Of a stretch of 64,000 nt of DNA, positions 46,417 to 57,704 are shown piece by piece. The notes below the pieces were generated by a model. It saw only the letters and a list, made by a program, of their open reading frames with translations, made no database searches and had not been told where the DNA came from. The first letter of the stretch is position 1. Each line of letters begins with the position of its first letter. The translations under genes were made by a program, and so were the position numbers. This DNA is from Amborella trichopoda (Eukaryota; Streptophyta; Magnoliopsida; Amborellales; Amborellaceae), in NCBI RefSeq assembly GCF_000471905.2, contig NW_006498608.1:5813356-5877355 (forward strand). Reading direction: 5' to 3'.

Positions 46417-49106
46417 TTAGGACTCGATACGTAAATAATTTGGCTGGGATTGGGTGGCCTCAGAATCATCATCTCTCTCATTTTCCCTTAGACCCCCTTC
46501 CCACTCTCCCTCATTAGGTGCAATATCACCGACATTTTCGACGAATTGTGGATATGTTGGCGGACTGCTTCTTCTTTCATGCTGCTTATCACCTTCTTCA
46601 AGATCTTCCTCACCGATAGCCTCAAGGAATGCTCTCTTGTCCAACACTGACTCTTCTTCTTCTACTACCTATTGTTCTGTTGTGTCCGTGACAAATATTG
46701 TGTCTAAATCTATCTGCCCATAGTCTTCAAGCTTTCTTCTTATTTGTCGCTCTCGGAGGTTTAACTTGTAATGAACGTAGACTAGTTTCTGAAGCTTCTC
46801 CAAAGCGAGTCGATTCCTTCTAGTAGTGTGCAACCATTAGAACATACTCCAGTTTCGCTCACTGCCAGTAGCAGAACATGTCTGGGAGAGCACCTTGATT
46901 GCTATCCTCTTTAGATGAGGTGCATCTCTACCATATATCTCCCACCATTCAGCTGGATTAAAATGCAAAAAGCATTGTAAGGGCAAGAACAATTCATAAG
47001 ATTAAATATATGAATGAACAAAATATTAGTTAAGGGATAACCTGGATCCATCTTAGTTCAAAAATTTTTGACAAGTCTAGTTTCGAAGGATCCTATAGCA
47101 TCCCTATACATAGCAAGTTAAAACAAAATATTTCGTTTTAATGCATTATTCCTCACAAATATAACAACTCAATCAAGTTCTTACTGAAATATTAAATAAT
47201 ACCTCTTGTATTGCTGCTCCCTGGTTTGAATGACTTCTCTCCAACCTGACAATAATGTATCTGACCCCTTTCATAAACTTGTGGGGATATTCAGGTGTCA
47301 AATAGAAAAATTTTGGGTTGAAGTAGTAACCTAGAAAATGTATAAATAGACAAATGTCATTTAAAATTTCATAAAAAAATAATTTACAATGAAACATTCT
47401 AATGATATAAATATATATTTGCCTGCATAATGAATTGGACGTCCAAATTTGGTGTTTTACCTTCTTTCTATAATCTCGATCACTTTACTAGCAAAACTAC
47501 ACTTCTCCCCAATAGCTGATTTTGCTCTCTCGATACCTTCATAAAGGATGCTCATGGTAGCGTTCTTGTCAATATCCACCATGCTTAACACCGTGACCAA
47601 AGGGGCAGTGGCCTCTACGATACTAGAACATCGAGACCAGAACCTCCAATTTGAAACTATGCCGTCCACTTTTAGCTCAATACTGGACTTCGAGAGGCGG
47701 TCATTTAACCACTCTTCACTGGTAAATAATCTCTTTATTGCACCTTCAGATTCTTGAATGGAGTCCACAGTCAAGTAATCTGTCGCAAAGTGGGTTATGG
47801 CAGGCCTGATTATCTTTTTTTTTTTAGACTGTTCTCTGAAGAAAAATTAAATTTTAGAATGGTTATATATAAATCTTGACACCAACCTCGCTTCCTGTAG
47901 AGTCTCCTTCACAATTTTGATCTCACCGATCTCTTCTAACATCAGATCGATGTTGTGTGCAGCACCCGGGGTCCATACTAGATGCTTCCTCTTATCCATC
48001 AACTTGCTGCCCGTAGAAATACATGCACGCCCATTGTCTGGAATAAACTAGTCTATATGCTTATCTCCTACCTCCTCCACTATATGATCATATAGTCGTA
48101 TGTAGAAGTTTGCATCATTCTTCGTCCATGATACGTCTTTGTTAGACAAAAAAGGTCTACCTTTTGGGGAATAGGCCAAGAAGTTTACAAACTCCTTTTT
48201 GCTAACTTTATTCAACCAACCATCACTCATGAAAGTAATGTCTGTTCTTAGCCAAGTCTGTTTATATTCTTCAATCCACTTTCTAACTTTCGCCACCTCT
48301 TCATCCAATATTGGCCCACTGAGCTCATATGCTGTCGGGGGTTTTACCCTGGCCCCGGCTCTCTGGATTGCATTGACTATAGGTAGAAAACATGGGCTAT
48401 TGGCTGCATCAAAGGGGATCTCTTTATCGTAGAACCATTTTCCTATATATCTGCCCAACATGTTTCTCGTACATTTCACCATGCCTTTGAGGGTCATTTG
48501 TTCTGACTTAGGCTTTGAGAGAAATGGGTCTATACGACCATGACCTGCAATACTAGCACTCATAGGTAAGCTAGAAACAATTTCTTCAACGTCTGATTCC
48601 TCTTGATACATATTGCCACCAATCCCTCCGTACATATTTGAGCTGGACCCGTCATACATGCTCGAGCTGGACCCGCCATGCATGTCTGAGTTAGGCCCAC
48701 CATGTGTGCCCATCTCACAACAACCAGGCTTTCTAAACCTGCGTTCCCTCTGGTATATTTCATGTAAAATCATTCTTGTGGCCATCTTCAAGTTATTATT
48801 ATATTGCACTTCTAGATCATTCCTACTTGATGGCGTATATAAACTAGCTATCTCCTCATCCATCCTCTGCTTTACAATTTTTTTAACTTTGGTAGCCTTG
48901 AGAAATACCGTCATCTGTTTTCTTACATTATTAGGGACACTATTGCACGCAGAAACATCTCTCTTAATCCCTGCCAAGTGTTACTTGAACCTATGTATCC
49001 CACTACTTATCACTCTTTGGCAGTAATTACAAATAATTTTACCTTTTTTGTTGGGATCGAGTTTGACCCTATGTTGCCCTGCAGGGTCTTCCGCAGATCT
49101 TGCCAT
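46417..49106 (-). pseudogene. hAT transposase pseudogene (BED finger, DUF659-like region, hAT dimerisation domain)
   Basis: The start is MARSAEDPAGQHRVKLDPNK (ATG at 49106). It continues with a BED-type finger, ICNYCQRVISSGIHRFK then HLAGIKRDVSAC. After a Gly/Ser/Met-rich linker the DUF659-like part includes WLRTDITFMSDGW and, further on, KRKHLVWTPGAAHNIDLML. The C-terminal dimerisation part shows AEWWEIYGRDAPHLKRIAIK and CSATGSERNWS. Two probable introns remain (about 47838-47893, and about 47331-47425 with a GC donor). It is dead: in-frame stops lie at the finger (before HLAG), at about 48048, at about 47457 and near 46850. An acidic tail ends at 46417. In active elements this protein cuts and pastes DNA at CAGGG-type ends. 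Confidence 0.85.
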
Positions 49107-49548
49107 GGTTTAACTTTAAAATGTAAAAGGTTAAAAATTAACTTGACAGTTGAACATGAAAAATAATCACCATGTGTAGTGATAATATGTAAGGGTAGTT
49201 CATGAAGTTATATTTGTTGTTAATGCATAATACTTCTATTGACAAAAATATTTTAATTCTTACTGGGAAAAATAATTTATTTATACAATATTATAGATAA
49301 AAATAGCCTATATCAGCCACTACATATAGAACAATAAATTTACATTGATATAATATCAATAAAAAATATATTTACAAAAGTATAGTAATTCACAATGCCA
49401 ATACATATAGACTTGTCACAAATCTTCATTTCAACAAACATGAATTAGTTCCTATTGAGAAAAAAAAAATATTTATACAACATTATATATAAAAAAAAGT
49501 CTGTATAAGTCACACTTAGAATCAAGAAAAAAATTATATTAATATAGT

Positions 49549-50407
49549 CATCCATAATGCCACTACATGTATATTTGACGCAAAAAACATTTACAATGAT
49601 ATAGTCATTCACAATGGTACAAATAAAATTTACAATGATATAGTCGACACAATCCCAACTCGATTGAAATGATCACAAATATTTATACATCTCAATTACA
49701 AATATGCAAGATAATATAATAAAAAAAACAAGCTCCAAACATGGCTACAACTCAATTATCAAGAACATATATTTTTTGCATTAAAAATTTAATAATAAAA
49801 TTAAAAATTGCAAGATTTTGCATTAAAAATTTAATAATAAAATTAAAAATTGCAAGATAATATAATTATCGTACATGCCACGATTTTTATACAATGCTAT
49901 TCACTTTAATTCTTCATGATAATACAGTTTAACACTATGTATTTTTAGTAATTTAAAAATTTAAAAAATTAAAAATTAAATTTTTAACTAGTACTAAAAN
50001 NNNNNNNNNNNNNNNNNNNCATCCATAATGCCACTACATGTATATTTGAACGCAAAAAAACATTTACAATGATATAGTCATTCACAATGGTACAAATAAA
50101 ATTTACAATGATANAGTCGACACAATCCCAACTCGATTGAAATGATCACAAATATTTATACATCTCAATTACAAATATGCAAGATAATATAATAAAAAAA
50201 ACAAGCTCCAAACATGGCTACAACTCAATTATCAAGAACATATATTTTTTGCATTAAAAATTTAATAATAAAATTAAAAATTGCAAGATTTTGCATTAAA
50301 AATTTAATAATAAAATTAAAAATTGCAAGATAATATAATTATCGTACATGCCACGATTTTTATACAATGCTATTCACTTTAATTCTTCATGATAATACAG
50401 TTTAACA
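49549..50407. repeat. Direct duplication of about 388 bp on both sides of an N gap
   Basis: 49549-49935 and 50020-50407 are almost identical, starting CATCCATAATGCCACTACAT and ending GATAATACAGTTTAACA. The second copy starts immediately after the 20-N gap. Such near-identity beside a gap is more likely an unresolved overlap or collapsed tandem repeat than an old duplication. Confidence 0.8.
50000..50019. other. Assembly gap (20 N)
   Basis: Twenty N, with an additional single N at 50114 in the duplicated copy. Confidence 0.95.
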
Positions 50408-51020
50408 ACATGTATTTTTTGTATTAAAAATTTAAAAAATTAAAAATAAATTTTTAATGCAAAATTGCATTAAAAATTTAATACAGTTTAACATCATGTA
50501 TTTGTTAATGTATTTTTTTTGCATTAACAACAAATTCAAAAAAATACATTTTTGTATTAAAAATGTAATAACATGCTACGATTTTTTTACAATAATATTC
50601 ACTTTAATTCCTCATGATAATACAGTTTAACAACATATATTTTTTGAATTAAAAATTTTAAAAATTAAAAATACTTCTTTAATGCAAAATTGCATTAAAA
50701 ATATAATACAGTTTAACATCATGTATTTGTTAATGTATTTGTTTGCATTAACAACAAATTAAAAAAATACTGTTTTACATTAAAAATATAATAACATACC
50801 ACGATTTTTTTTTCAATGATATTCACTTTAATTCCTCATGATAATACAGTTTAACAACATGTATTTTTTGCATTTAAAATTTTAAAAATTTAAAATATTT
50901 TTTATTGTAGAATTGCATTAAAAATATAATACAGTTTAACAACATGTATTTATTAATGTATTTTTTTTGCAGTAACAACAAATTAAAAAATATAGTTTTA
51001 CATTAAAAATATAATAAAAT
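50340..51020. repeat. AT-rich tandem array, unit about 224 bp, about three copies
   Basis: CATGCCACGATTTTT-like starts lie at 50347, 50572 and 50795 (periods 225 and 223). Each is followed by TTCACTTTAATTC, CATGATAATACAGTTTAACA and GCATTAAAAAT blocks. It lies in the non-coding half of the hAT element. Confidence 0.8.
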
Positions 51021-51239
51021 GTATTTTTTTGCATAAATAATCTATCAACATACAATTTTTTGAACTAGAAATTTAAAAATAAAATTTTAAAATATTTTTT
51101 AATTCCTAATGATAGTCAAAAATTTTTTTTTTCGGAAAATCACGATTTCTCAAAAAAATTGATCATGAATAAAAGAAAAAAAAAAAAAAAAACCCCAAGT
51201 TCTTCATAGACCAACCTAACATTAGTCATTCAAACTCAA

Positions 51240-51790
51240 AAATCCACCTCAAATTGAATAAATTACATCAAATTGAATACATGTTTTGATAAACAACACT
51301 ATAAGGAATCAAAGCCCTATAATATTAACACATTATTATCAAAATATTAAATAAAATCGTTTGAATTGAGGAAAAAAAAAAAGTAGTTCTTCACAGATAT
51401 CAGTCATTCAATCTTAAAAATCAAGCTCAAATTGAATAAATCAGATAAAATTAAATATATGTGATGATAAACAACACTATAACGAATTGAAATCCTATAA
51501 ATTCAACACATTCTTTACAAAATATTACTAAAATTGATAAAATGGAGGCAAAAAAAAAAAACCGCAGCCCATATTTTTTTAAACAGACATCACTCTTTTT
51601 TTCTATAAAATCCAACTCAAATTGAATAAATATAATCAAATTGAATACATGTGATGATAAACAACACTACAACGAATCAAAATCCTATAAATTTAATACA
51701 TGATTTGTAAAATATTGATTGAATTTGATCACATGGCAGAAAAAAAAAAAAAAAAACACAGTTCTTACCTATTCTTCGTGCACCCGTGCC
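51240..51790. repeat. Second AT-rich tandem array in the hAT element, unit about 180-190 bp, three copies
   Basis: CTCAAATTGAATAAAT recurs at about 51249, 51427 and 51617. Each copy is followed by GATAAACAACACTATAA-like sequence, AATCCTATAA and a poly-A run. The units are diverged. Confidence 0.75.
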
Positions 51791-52289
51791 TTGAAACTCA
51801 AAATTGATATGTATTCCTCCAAGATAATCACAAATTATGAACATAAAATTCTGACCAACGCTCTTACGATCACTCACCCTGAAATTTTGCAAAAAATGAT
51901 GCGTTCTTTCGCTTGAAATCAGTGAAATGGCGGAAACCCTAAAACTCACTCTTCGATCGAAATTTGTTGATAAAAAGCAGTGCTTTTTAATTCTTTTTAT
52001 TGACTGAAATTATGCAAAATTTGTATTAAAGCCTGTAAGATTCGTTCATAAGGCTGAAAAAGTTGAAAATCTATAACAAAATGACAAAAAAAATTGAAAT
52101 CCCTTGAAGAACACTGTGCAACCCGTGTTCTTGAGGGTGACTCGGTCTGACTCGCGAGTCACAGTTGGGAATCGCCTGGTTCTCTCTGGACACCAGCGAT
52201 TCTTGATTTATTCGTGGAACCGGCTCGTTCTATGGCGATTTTCGAGTCGAACAGGGCGAGTCCGGCTCGACTCGGTGATTTTTTAATCC

Positions 52290-52535
52290 CTGAAATCAAG
52301 TATATCTATAAACATATGAAAAATCTTGAAAATGTATGGTCTAGATAATGTGTCACAAGATATACTCTTTCTGGGACTCAAAATCTTTTTTTCTTTTCTC
52401 ATATTCATGCATTTCGTTGTCGAGATGATCAATTAGAGTGTTTTTCAACATTAAAAAAATCTTTTCTGATAGATTTTTAAGGTGCATATGTAATTCTATA
52501 TTTCAAGGTTGCAACCTTATATAAAATTTTTCTAT
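52290..52535. mobile_element. Right part of the Mutator-like MITE interrupted by the hAT
   Basis: Directly after the hAT end come AAATCAAG, then AACATATGAAAAATCTTG, GTTGTCGAGATGATCAAT and AAGGTTGCAACCTTATAT. This is collinear with the right two thirds of the MITE at 37904-38256, where AAATCAAGGAGATCTC marks the same point. Confidence 0.7.
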
Positions 52536-52990
52536 AATCATTAGACACCATACTACAGTTGGGGCCTGATTTTACTATTTTACTTGTGGGGTTGTCCATA
52601 AAGATACCATTTATTTTTTATACAGTCGTAATTATTCTTACTCATTAAATGTCGAACTAGATGCTTTTTATTTTTTATACAGTTACAATTATTCTTACTC
52701 ATTAAATGTCGAATTAGATGGTTTGAGGTGAATTCCAAATTATTCTTACTCACAATCCCTTTTACCATGGGAAATTCTTCTCCTTTCGGGTTCTTTACAA
52801 ATCTTGGAGCCTAGTTGTAGTACCTTGTACTAGAAAAGGAAGGGAAAAAGGCCAAAAACTTATATGCTCCCGTGGGAGCATCATGTACATTTGTTATCCG
52901 TGTAAAGTCCTGTAGAGTATCTTTTGCCACAGGGAGCTAGTGTGTTGTGCGCTTCCGCGGGAGAAGGCCATATGATCTTGAAAAGAGTAA
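52536..52990. other. Short intergenic stretch with a duplication and a perfect palindrome
   Basis: TTTTTTATACAGT(C/T)(G/A)(C/T)AATTATTCTTA plus CTCATTAAATGTCGAA occurs twice (about 52613 and 52671, period about 58). The 18-base palindrome ATGCTCCCGTGGGAGCAT lies at 52864-52881. Confidence 0.6.
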
Positions 52991-53009
52991 AATAAAATGC
53001 CAGGGTTTG

Positions 53010-54244
53010 AAAGAGCAGTAGTTCTTATGCTAAAGTGACTTGGTTGAGAGACGGATAATCAGGTTGTGTGGAATATTAATTTTATTTATAATAGCATCCT
53101 AAACAGTTTATTTGACCAATATATGTTATTAATGTAGTCTTTGGATTCGGTTCATGTTTCCGATAGAGGTTCAGATGAATTAATTTGGGATTTGGAGTTT
53201 GATGGGCACTTTTCTGTAAAATCGGTTCATTGACTACTCTTAAACGGTAGAGTTAGATGGTCGGACCATAATCTCCCTCAGATTTGGTAATGGCCCGTAC
53301 CTCATAAAATTCAAATTTCCATTTAGTTGGTAATGCAAGAGAATATATTTACTATTGATAATCTTATTAAATGGAGGTAAGGTGCTGCTTAATGTTGATA
53401 GGTAAGAATGATGCTGCGTAGCACCTTCTTTGTAAACAGAATTTGGAATTGGTGCCTTTTGCAATTAGATATGCATTGGGTGACTCCAGCTTATGTGTAT
53501 GATATTCCTTTATAAACATTCTTGAAGTTGGCAAAGTGATTTGGATGAATACGAGGGGAGTTATATTGTGGGAGGTGTGAAAGGAATGAAATCGCAAAAC
53601 TTTTGAAAGATCCTCTGATAGGGTTTTGATTACATATTCTATATCTCATAGAGTTGGTTTTCATCTACTAAAGAGGGATGGGGAGTGTCTGAAATTGATG
53701 TACAAGTAAATCTCTCAAACCTGTTCAAGTTAAGGAGGGTGAAGAGTCTTTCGGGAGTTGTTTGGAGTCCACCACCAAGTGATGCTTTCAAGTTGAATTT
53801 TGATGGATGCGCCTTTGGCAATCCAGGTGTAGCAAGCATTGGTGGAGTTTTTAGAGATTGTAATGGATCGTTCATTTTTTGTTTTGCTGGTTCGTGTGGA
53901 GTGGCTACGGCTAATAGATGACATTATTATTGCAAAGCTTATATCATGTATTTGAAAAGGTTGTGGGGCCAATTATGTTTGATTGAAGGAGATTTTTTAA
54001 ACACTATTCGTTGGTGCAAGCGAGAGGAAAATGTGTCATGGAAATTTCATCAAATTTAATTGCAGATTATGGATATTGCTACTATTATGGGTCTTTTCAA
54101 CATATTTTTAGGGAAGAAAATGAGTTGGCCGACTCTTTCACTAAGAAAGGGGAATTGCTTGACGCTTTCGTTGTCTGTGATGATGTAAACTCTATTTTGT
54201 GACTGCAACTTTGAATAATAAGATTTCGGATATTGTCAAAAAAA
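53010..54244 (+). mobile_element. 5'-truncated L1-type LINE with zf-RVT and RNase H remnants, 19-bp TSD
   Basis: The 3' region of a plant L1-type LINE. Remnants of the zf-RVT region (IWYWPVPHKIQIS) lie near 53280. An RNase H domain lies at about 53750-54200, with FKLNFDGCAFGNPGVASIGG and, near the end, FQHIFREENELADSFTKKGE. It ends in a poly(A) tail (about 54237-54244). The target-site duplication AATAAAATGCCAGGGTTTG is at 52991-53009 and, with one extra A, at 54245-54264, so both ends are defined. Stops and frameshifts in the RNase H region show it is dead. About 1.2 kb of a normally 5-6 kb element is present. Confidence 0.88.
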
Positions 54245-54296
54245 AATAAAAATGCCAGGGTTTGGTTGGTCAAGTTTAGTCTTGCACAAAAAGACA

Positions 54297-54418
54297 ATGG
54301 AGGTAAAGATCATAAAGAGGCCATTGCATCTAGGCATACCTATTTGTTGTGTAATCCATGGAGGTCAAGATCATAAAGACGCCATTGCATCTAGGCATGT
54401 CTCTTTGTTGTGCACTTT
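54297..54418. repeat. Tandem duplication, 61-bp unit, two copies
   Basis: ATGGAGGT(A/C)AAGATCATAA then CCATTGCATCTAGGCAT occurs at 54297 and 54358. The copies differ at a few positions. Confidence 0.85.
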
Positions 54419-55080
54419 CTCCCATGGTTGTCATATTTGCCTCATAATCTTTTTTATTTTGGGAGTTCAAACTTTTTTTAATTCAATATTAATAAATTAG
54501 ATATTTATATATAAAATTTACAAAAAATGATGAGAAAATAAAAAAAATAAAAAATAAAAAATATTTTTATATAGATATTTTTTTGATCGAACCAGCTCAA
54601 ATCTGACCGAAGCAATAGTACCAATGTCATTGCAAAAGTCCATCCACGTGACAAGTTGAATGGTACGTGCTGGGTGATTTGCTCAACTAATATGTTGGTA
54701 TGGGTTTTTGAAAATACATCAATTCATATCAGAAATCGTCCATCCAGATTAAATTTTATTAACAGATGATTTGTTTTTCATACAGATTAGAATGGCCCGA
54801 TTGTCAATTATGTAATTTTTTATTATTTATTTGCTTTATTTACTACCGATTTACCAATCTAGATCACTAGTACGGAACTATTAGGTGGGTGATTTGATGG
54901 ATCCATATTCTAAAACACTGATACAAAAACGTTGGTTCTTAATCTGGGTATCCACAAGGGTTGTGTTGTGTTGTGTTGTGTTGGCAAAAAGAAAAGATTG
55001 TGACATGAGGCCATTCGTTATTGATCCTTAGATAAAATTACATGGACCATATTGGGTTTCGTTATTAATCCCTACGTTAT
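54419..55080. other. Intergenic DNA
   Basis: No gene. It contains a (TGTTG)n run at about 54961-54985 and a decayed hAT-like stretch with TCGAACCAGCTC (54577-54620). Confidence 0.45.
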
Positions 55081-55081
55081 G

Positions 55082-55598
55082 CTAAGCAGTCTCTGCAACT
55101 TTCGCCAAAAGCCGGGCAAACCTTTCTCCCTCGAATTTCGACGCTAAAGCCTTGAGCTTTGAAGCGATCTTGAAGAAGAGAGAAGACCTTCGAGATAGAT
55201 CAGCTAGGAGCTTGTCTAACTCAGACCTAAAAAGGAAAGGGAAGCAACGGAGTCCAATACCACCAGCTTCACAGGCCTTATCTGAGGCTCTGAGAAATTA
55301 GGGTTTCGACTCGATCCAGGAACTCTCGATGCTCTTCAGAAGTCTGGACTCCATGAACGAGGAGGTGGTCACAGGGGTCGAAACTGGGGCTAGGGTTTTG
55401 GTGCTTGAATGTTGCAGAGAGAGTTTTGAGGCGACGAAAGGGGAAATGAGGCTCTGAGAAAATGTAGAGAGAGGTTGAGTTGAGACCACCATGAGAGAGG
55501 GAGGAGAGGGCAGAGAAGAAGTTGCAGAGAGGGTTGGGTCTTTCCACACGAGCTCTTTGAAACAAGCTCAGTTATAGAGCCACAAGGGATTCCACCAT
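55082..55598 (-). pseudogene. Unrecognised broken gene, GC-richer than its surroundings
   Basis: On the minus strand an ATG at 55598 (MVESLVAL) is soon followed by a stop. The same frame is then open to 55278 (SLFQRARVERPNPLCNFF...EFLDRVETLISQSLR). A further stretch in another frame runs to a stop at 55082-55084 (SDKACEAGGIGLRCFPFLFR...ARLLAKVAETA). The sequence is balanced and protein-like, not low complexity. I know no family for it. An intron or a frameshift could separate the parts. The upstream stretch, GA/CT-rich with AAACCCTAA-type motifs, looks like a plant 5' UTR. It could be a decayed gene, a retrocopy, or an exon of an unfinished model. Confidence 0.4.
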
Positions 55599-55599
55599 T

Positions 55600-57700
55600 A
55601 AAGAAGGAGTCAAGGATAGGGCAGCCTAGAGTACACTTCTCAGAGGGGATTAGGGTTAGAGGAATGGGTTTCAGGGTTTCTTCTCCTTCTTGCTATAAGG
55701 CATAAGAAGACATTGGGTTCTCTCACGACTATGCTCTGCTGTTTTTAAGAGAGAGAGAGAGAGAGAGTGTGTGTGTATATATGGGTTTCGCTTTCGGGTT
55801 CTGATGGTGAAAGGGAAAAAGAGGAAAATGAAGGGGAGTTTCGATGTTCAGAAAGAGATAGAGAAGGAGAGAGTTGTCTGATATTTCGAACTTCTTGTTT
55901 GTTTATACGTAAAAAATCTGTTGTGGCGACAATTTGTAAACAACGTGTTTCTATTTTGTAATTAACCCCCTCCCTAATATGATCCCTACTTAATTTTCTC
56001 TAATCCTTGCCCTAAACGCTATCTCTATCATTCTCTACCTAGAATGCTATTGTAGAGGTGAAAATGGGTCTGGTTTCCTGTCCTAGAGGGGGAGCCAGAG
56101 GACTTGCGCGGCCTGGATGGGCCATGGTCAATCAGGTCAGGATCAGACCTGCAATGTACAAGGCTTAAACTCGGGCCGAGGTTAATCAAGTCAGGCCAAG
56201 GTTAAGCAAGTCGGGATAAGACTCGCAATGTACAAGGCTTAGACTCGGACCTGGACAAATTTCCTTATCGAAGTTGTACTCAAACTCAAAGTTGGGTCGG
56301 GATATCTTACACCAAGACCTGATTTGCCAGGTCCATTGTCATGGTCTAGACCTAGCACCCGACTCAAGGACTGTCAACCTAGCCTAATTATGCTTTCTAA
56401 TATGCTTTACTTTTTTTGAAGGATCATTAAACTAAACTATTTTTTTTAAGAAACAGTAGCTTTTGGTGAAATATATCAATTTTTTGTTCTTCACATATTT
56501 CCTAAAATATCTCAATTTTTTTGGAGCTTAAGTATAGCTTCCACCAGATCTCTCTCTTACTTGATACGTCCATATGCTCGACTCCGAGATTCGTTGTCCA
56601 CAAGAAAGTGAATAAATTGAAATTTGTATAGAAATTGTGACTCCTAGCCACATCTTACTTTTCTTTTTTTGAAGAATAAATGAAAATTTTATGAGTAATT
56701 TACGTATGGATTTTAAAATTTGAGGTAAAATACAAAATGCTCTACTTATATGCGAAAATTATAAAGAAGATTGGTCAACTCTCTTTTTAATTTTTTTCAA
56801 AATTGCCCTTTAGTCAACCTGAATTTTAAATTTTTTTGCTTTTTGTTAGTAGGGTAGTGCCTCAAACTTTAAGGCACTTCCCTACTAACAAAAAAACTAA
56901 AAAAATCTAAAAAAAAGAAAACTAAACAAAAAAAATCAAAAATCAAGTTGATCGAAGGGCCATTTTGGAAAAAAAATTTAAAAAAAAAAGAAAAAAAAAG
57001 AGAGAAAGTTGACTAAACGCCTTCATAATTTTCGCATATATGTGGAGCATTTGTATTTTACCTAAAATTTTAAAGTCCGCACCTAAATCACTCAAATTTG
57101 ATTAAAGATGGCCATGTATTGAGGTTGATGTAAAGATGAAAGTACACGCAGAGTCAATGGAAAAGTAGAAAATAACTTCTCAGGGAAACTTATTAAAATA
57201 CATTTGTGAGATCAACTATTTAACATTTTATCTATATGTTTCAAAATATACACATGATTTTGACTTTAAACTATATGATTTGACATTTAATTGCTAGAAT
57301 TCCAAACAGAGATGCTCGTATAGTATACAATTCCAATGCTAAGGTTATATATATAATAAGGTCATTTGTCTTTTGTACAAGGAGGTCACAATTATTTCTG
57401 ATTGGTAGATTTGAAATTTGAAAATTGAAAGTTGAGTGTGTGAGATTGATTCCATTACAGTTCAAAAAAAAAAATTCGAATTTTATGATATACTTTGAAC
57501 TCGACATTTGAGGGCTATGTCAGTTGTGATCTCCTTATTCCAAAGAGAGATGGTATTATAGTACAAAATCCCTCATGTTAAAATGTGAGGTATATATTGA
57601 TAAATTTTCCAACTTCTAAAATTTGAACACGGTTAATCTTATTTATGCGAAGTTACCACCTACCAACCTTCAATTTCAGGCTCTGAGCTACTGAACTGTG
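55600..57700. other. Intergenic DNA
   Basis: GA and GT microsatellites lie at 55748-55775. At 56160-56240 there are repeated GGTTAA(T/G)CAAGTC(A/G)GG motifs, and ATGTACAAGGCTTA(A/G)ACTCGG occurs twice (about 56153 and 56228). At 56860-56890 an inverted repeat (GTTAGTAGGGTAGTGCCT and AGGCACTTCCCTACTAAC) could form a hairpin. No gene is supported. Confidence 0.5.
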
Positions 57701-57704
57701 TTAT

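Larger units (their letters stand above)
46150..52289 (-). mobile_element. hAT transposon, decayed, with long AT-rich subterminal repeats
   Basis: The right end reads TGATTTTTTAATCCCTG at 52289, which on the minus strand is CAGGGATTAAAAAATCA, a typical hAT terminus. It is followed by GACTCG/CGAGTC subterminal motifs (about 52130-52270). The transposase region lies at 46417-49106 on the minus strand. Between the two are about 3 kb of AT-rich tandem repeats. I could not find the matching left TIR, and the left boundary is a guess; it may be deleted. Confidence 0.7.
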
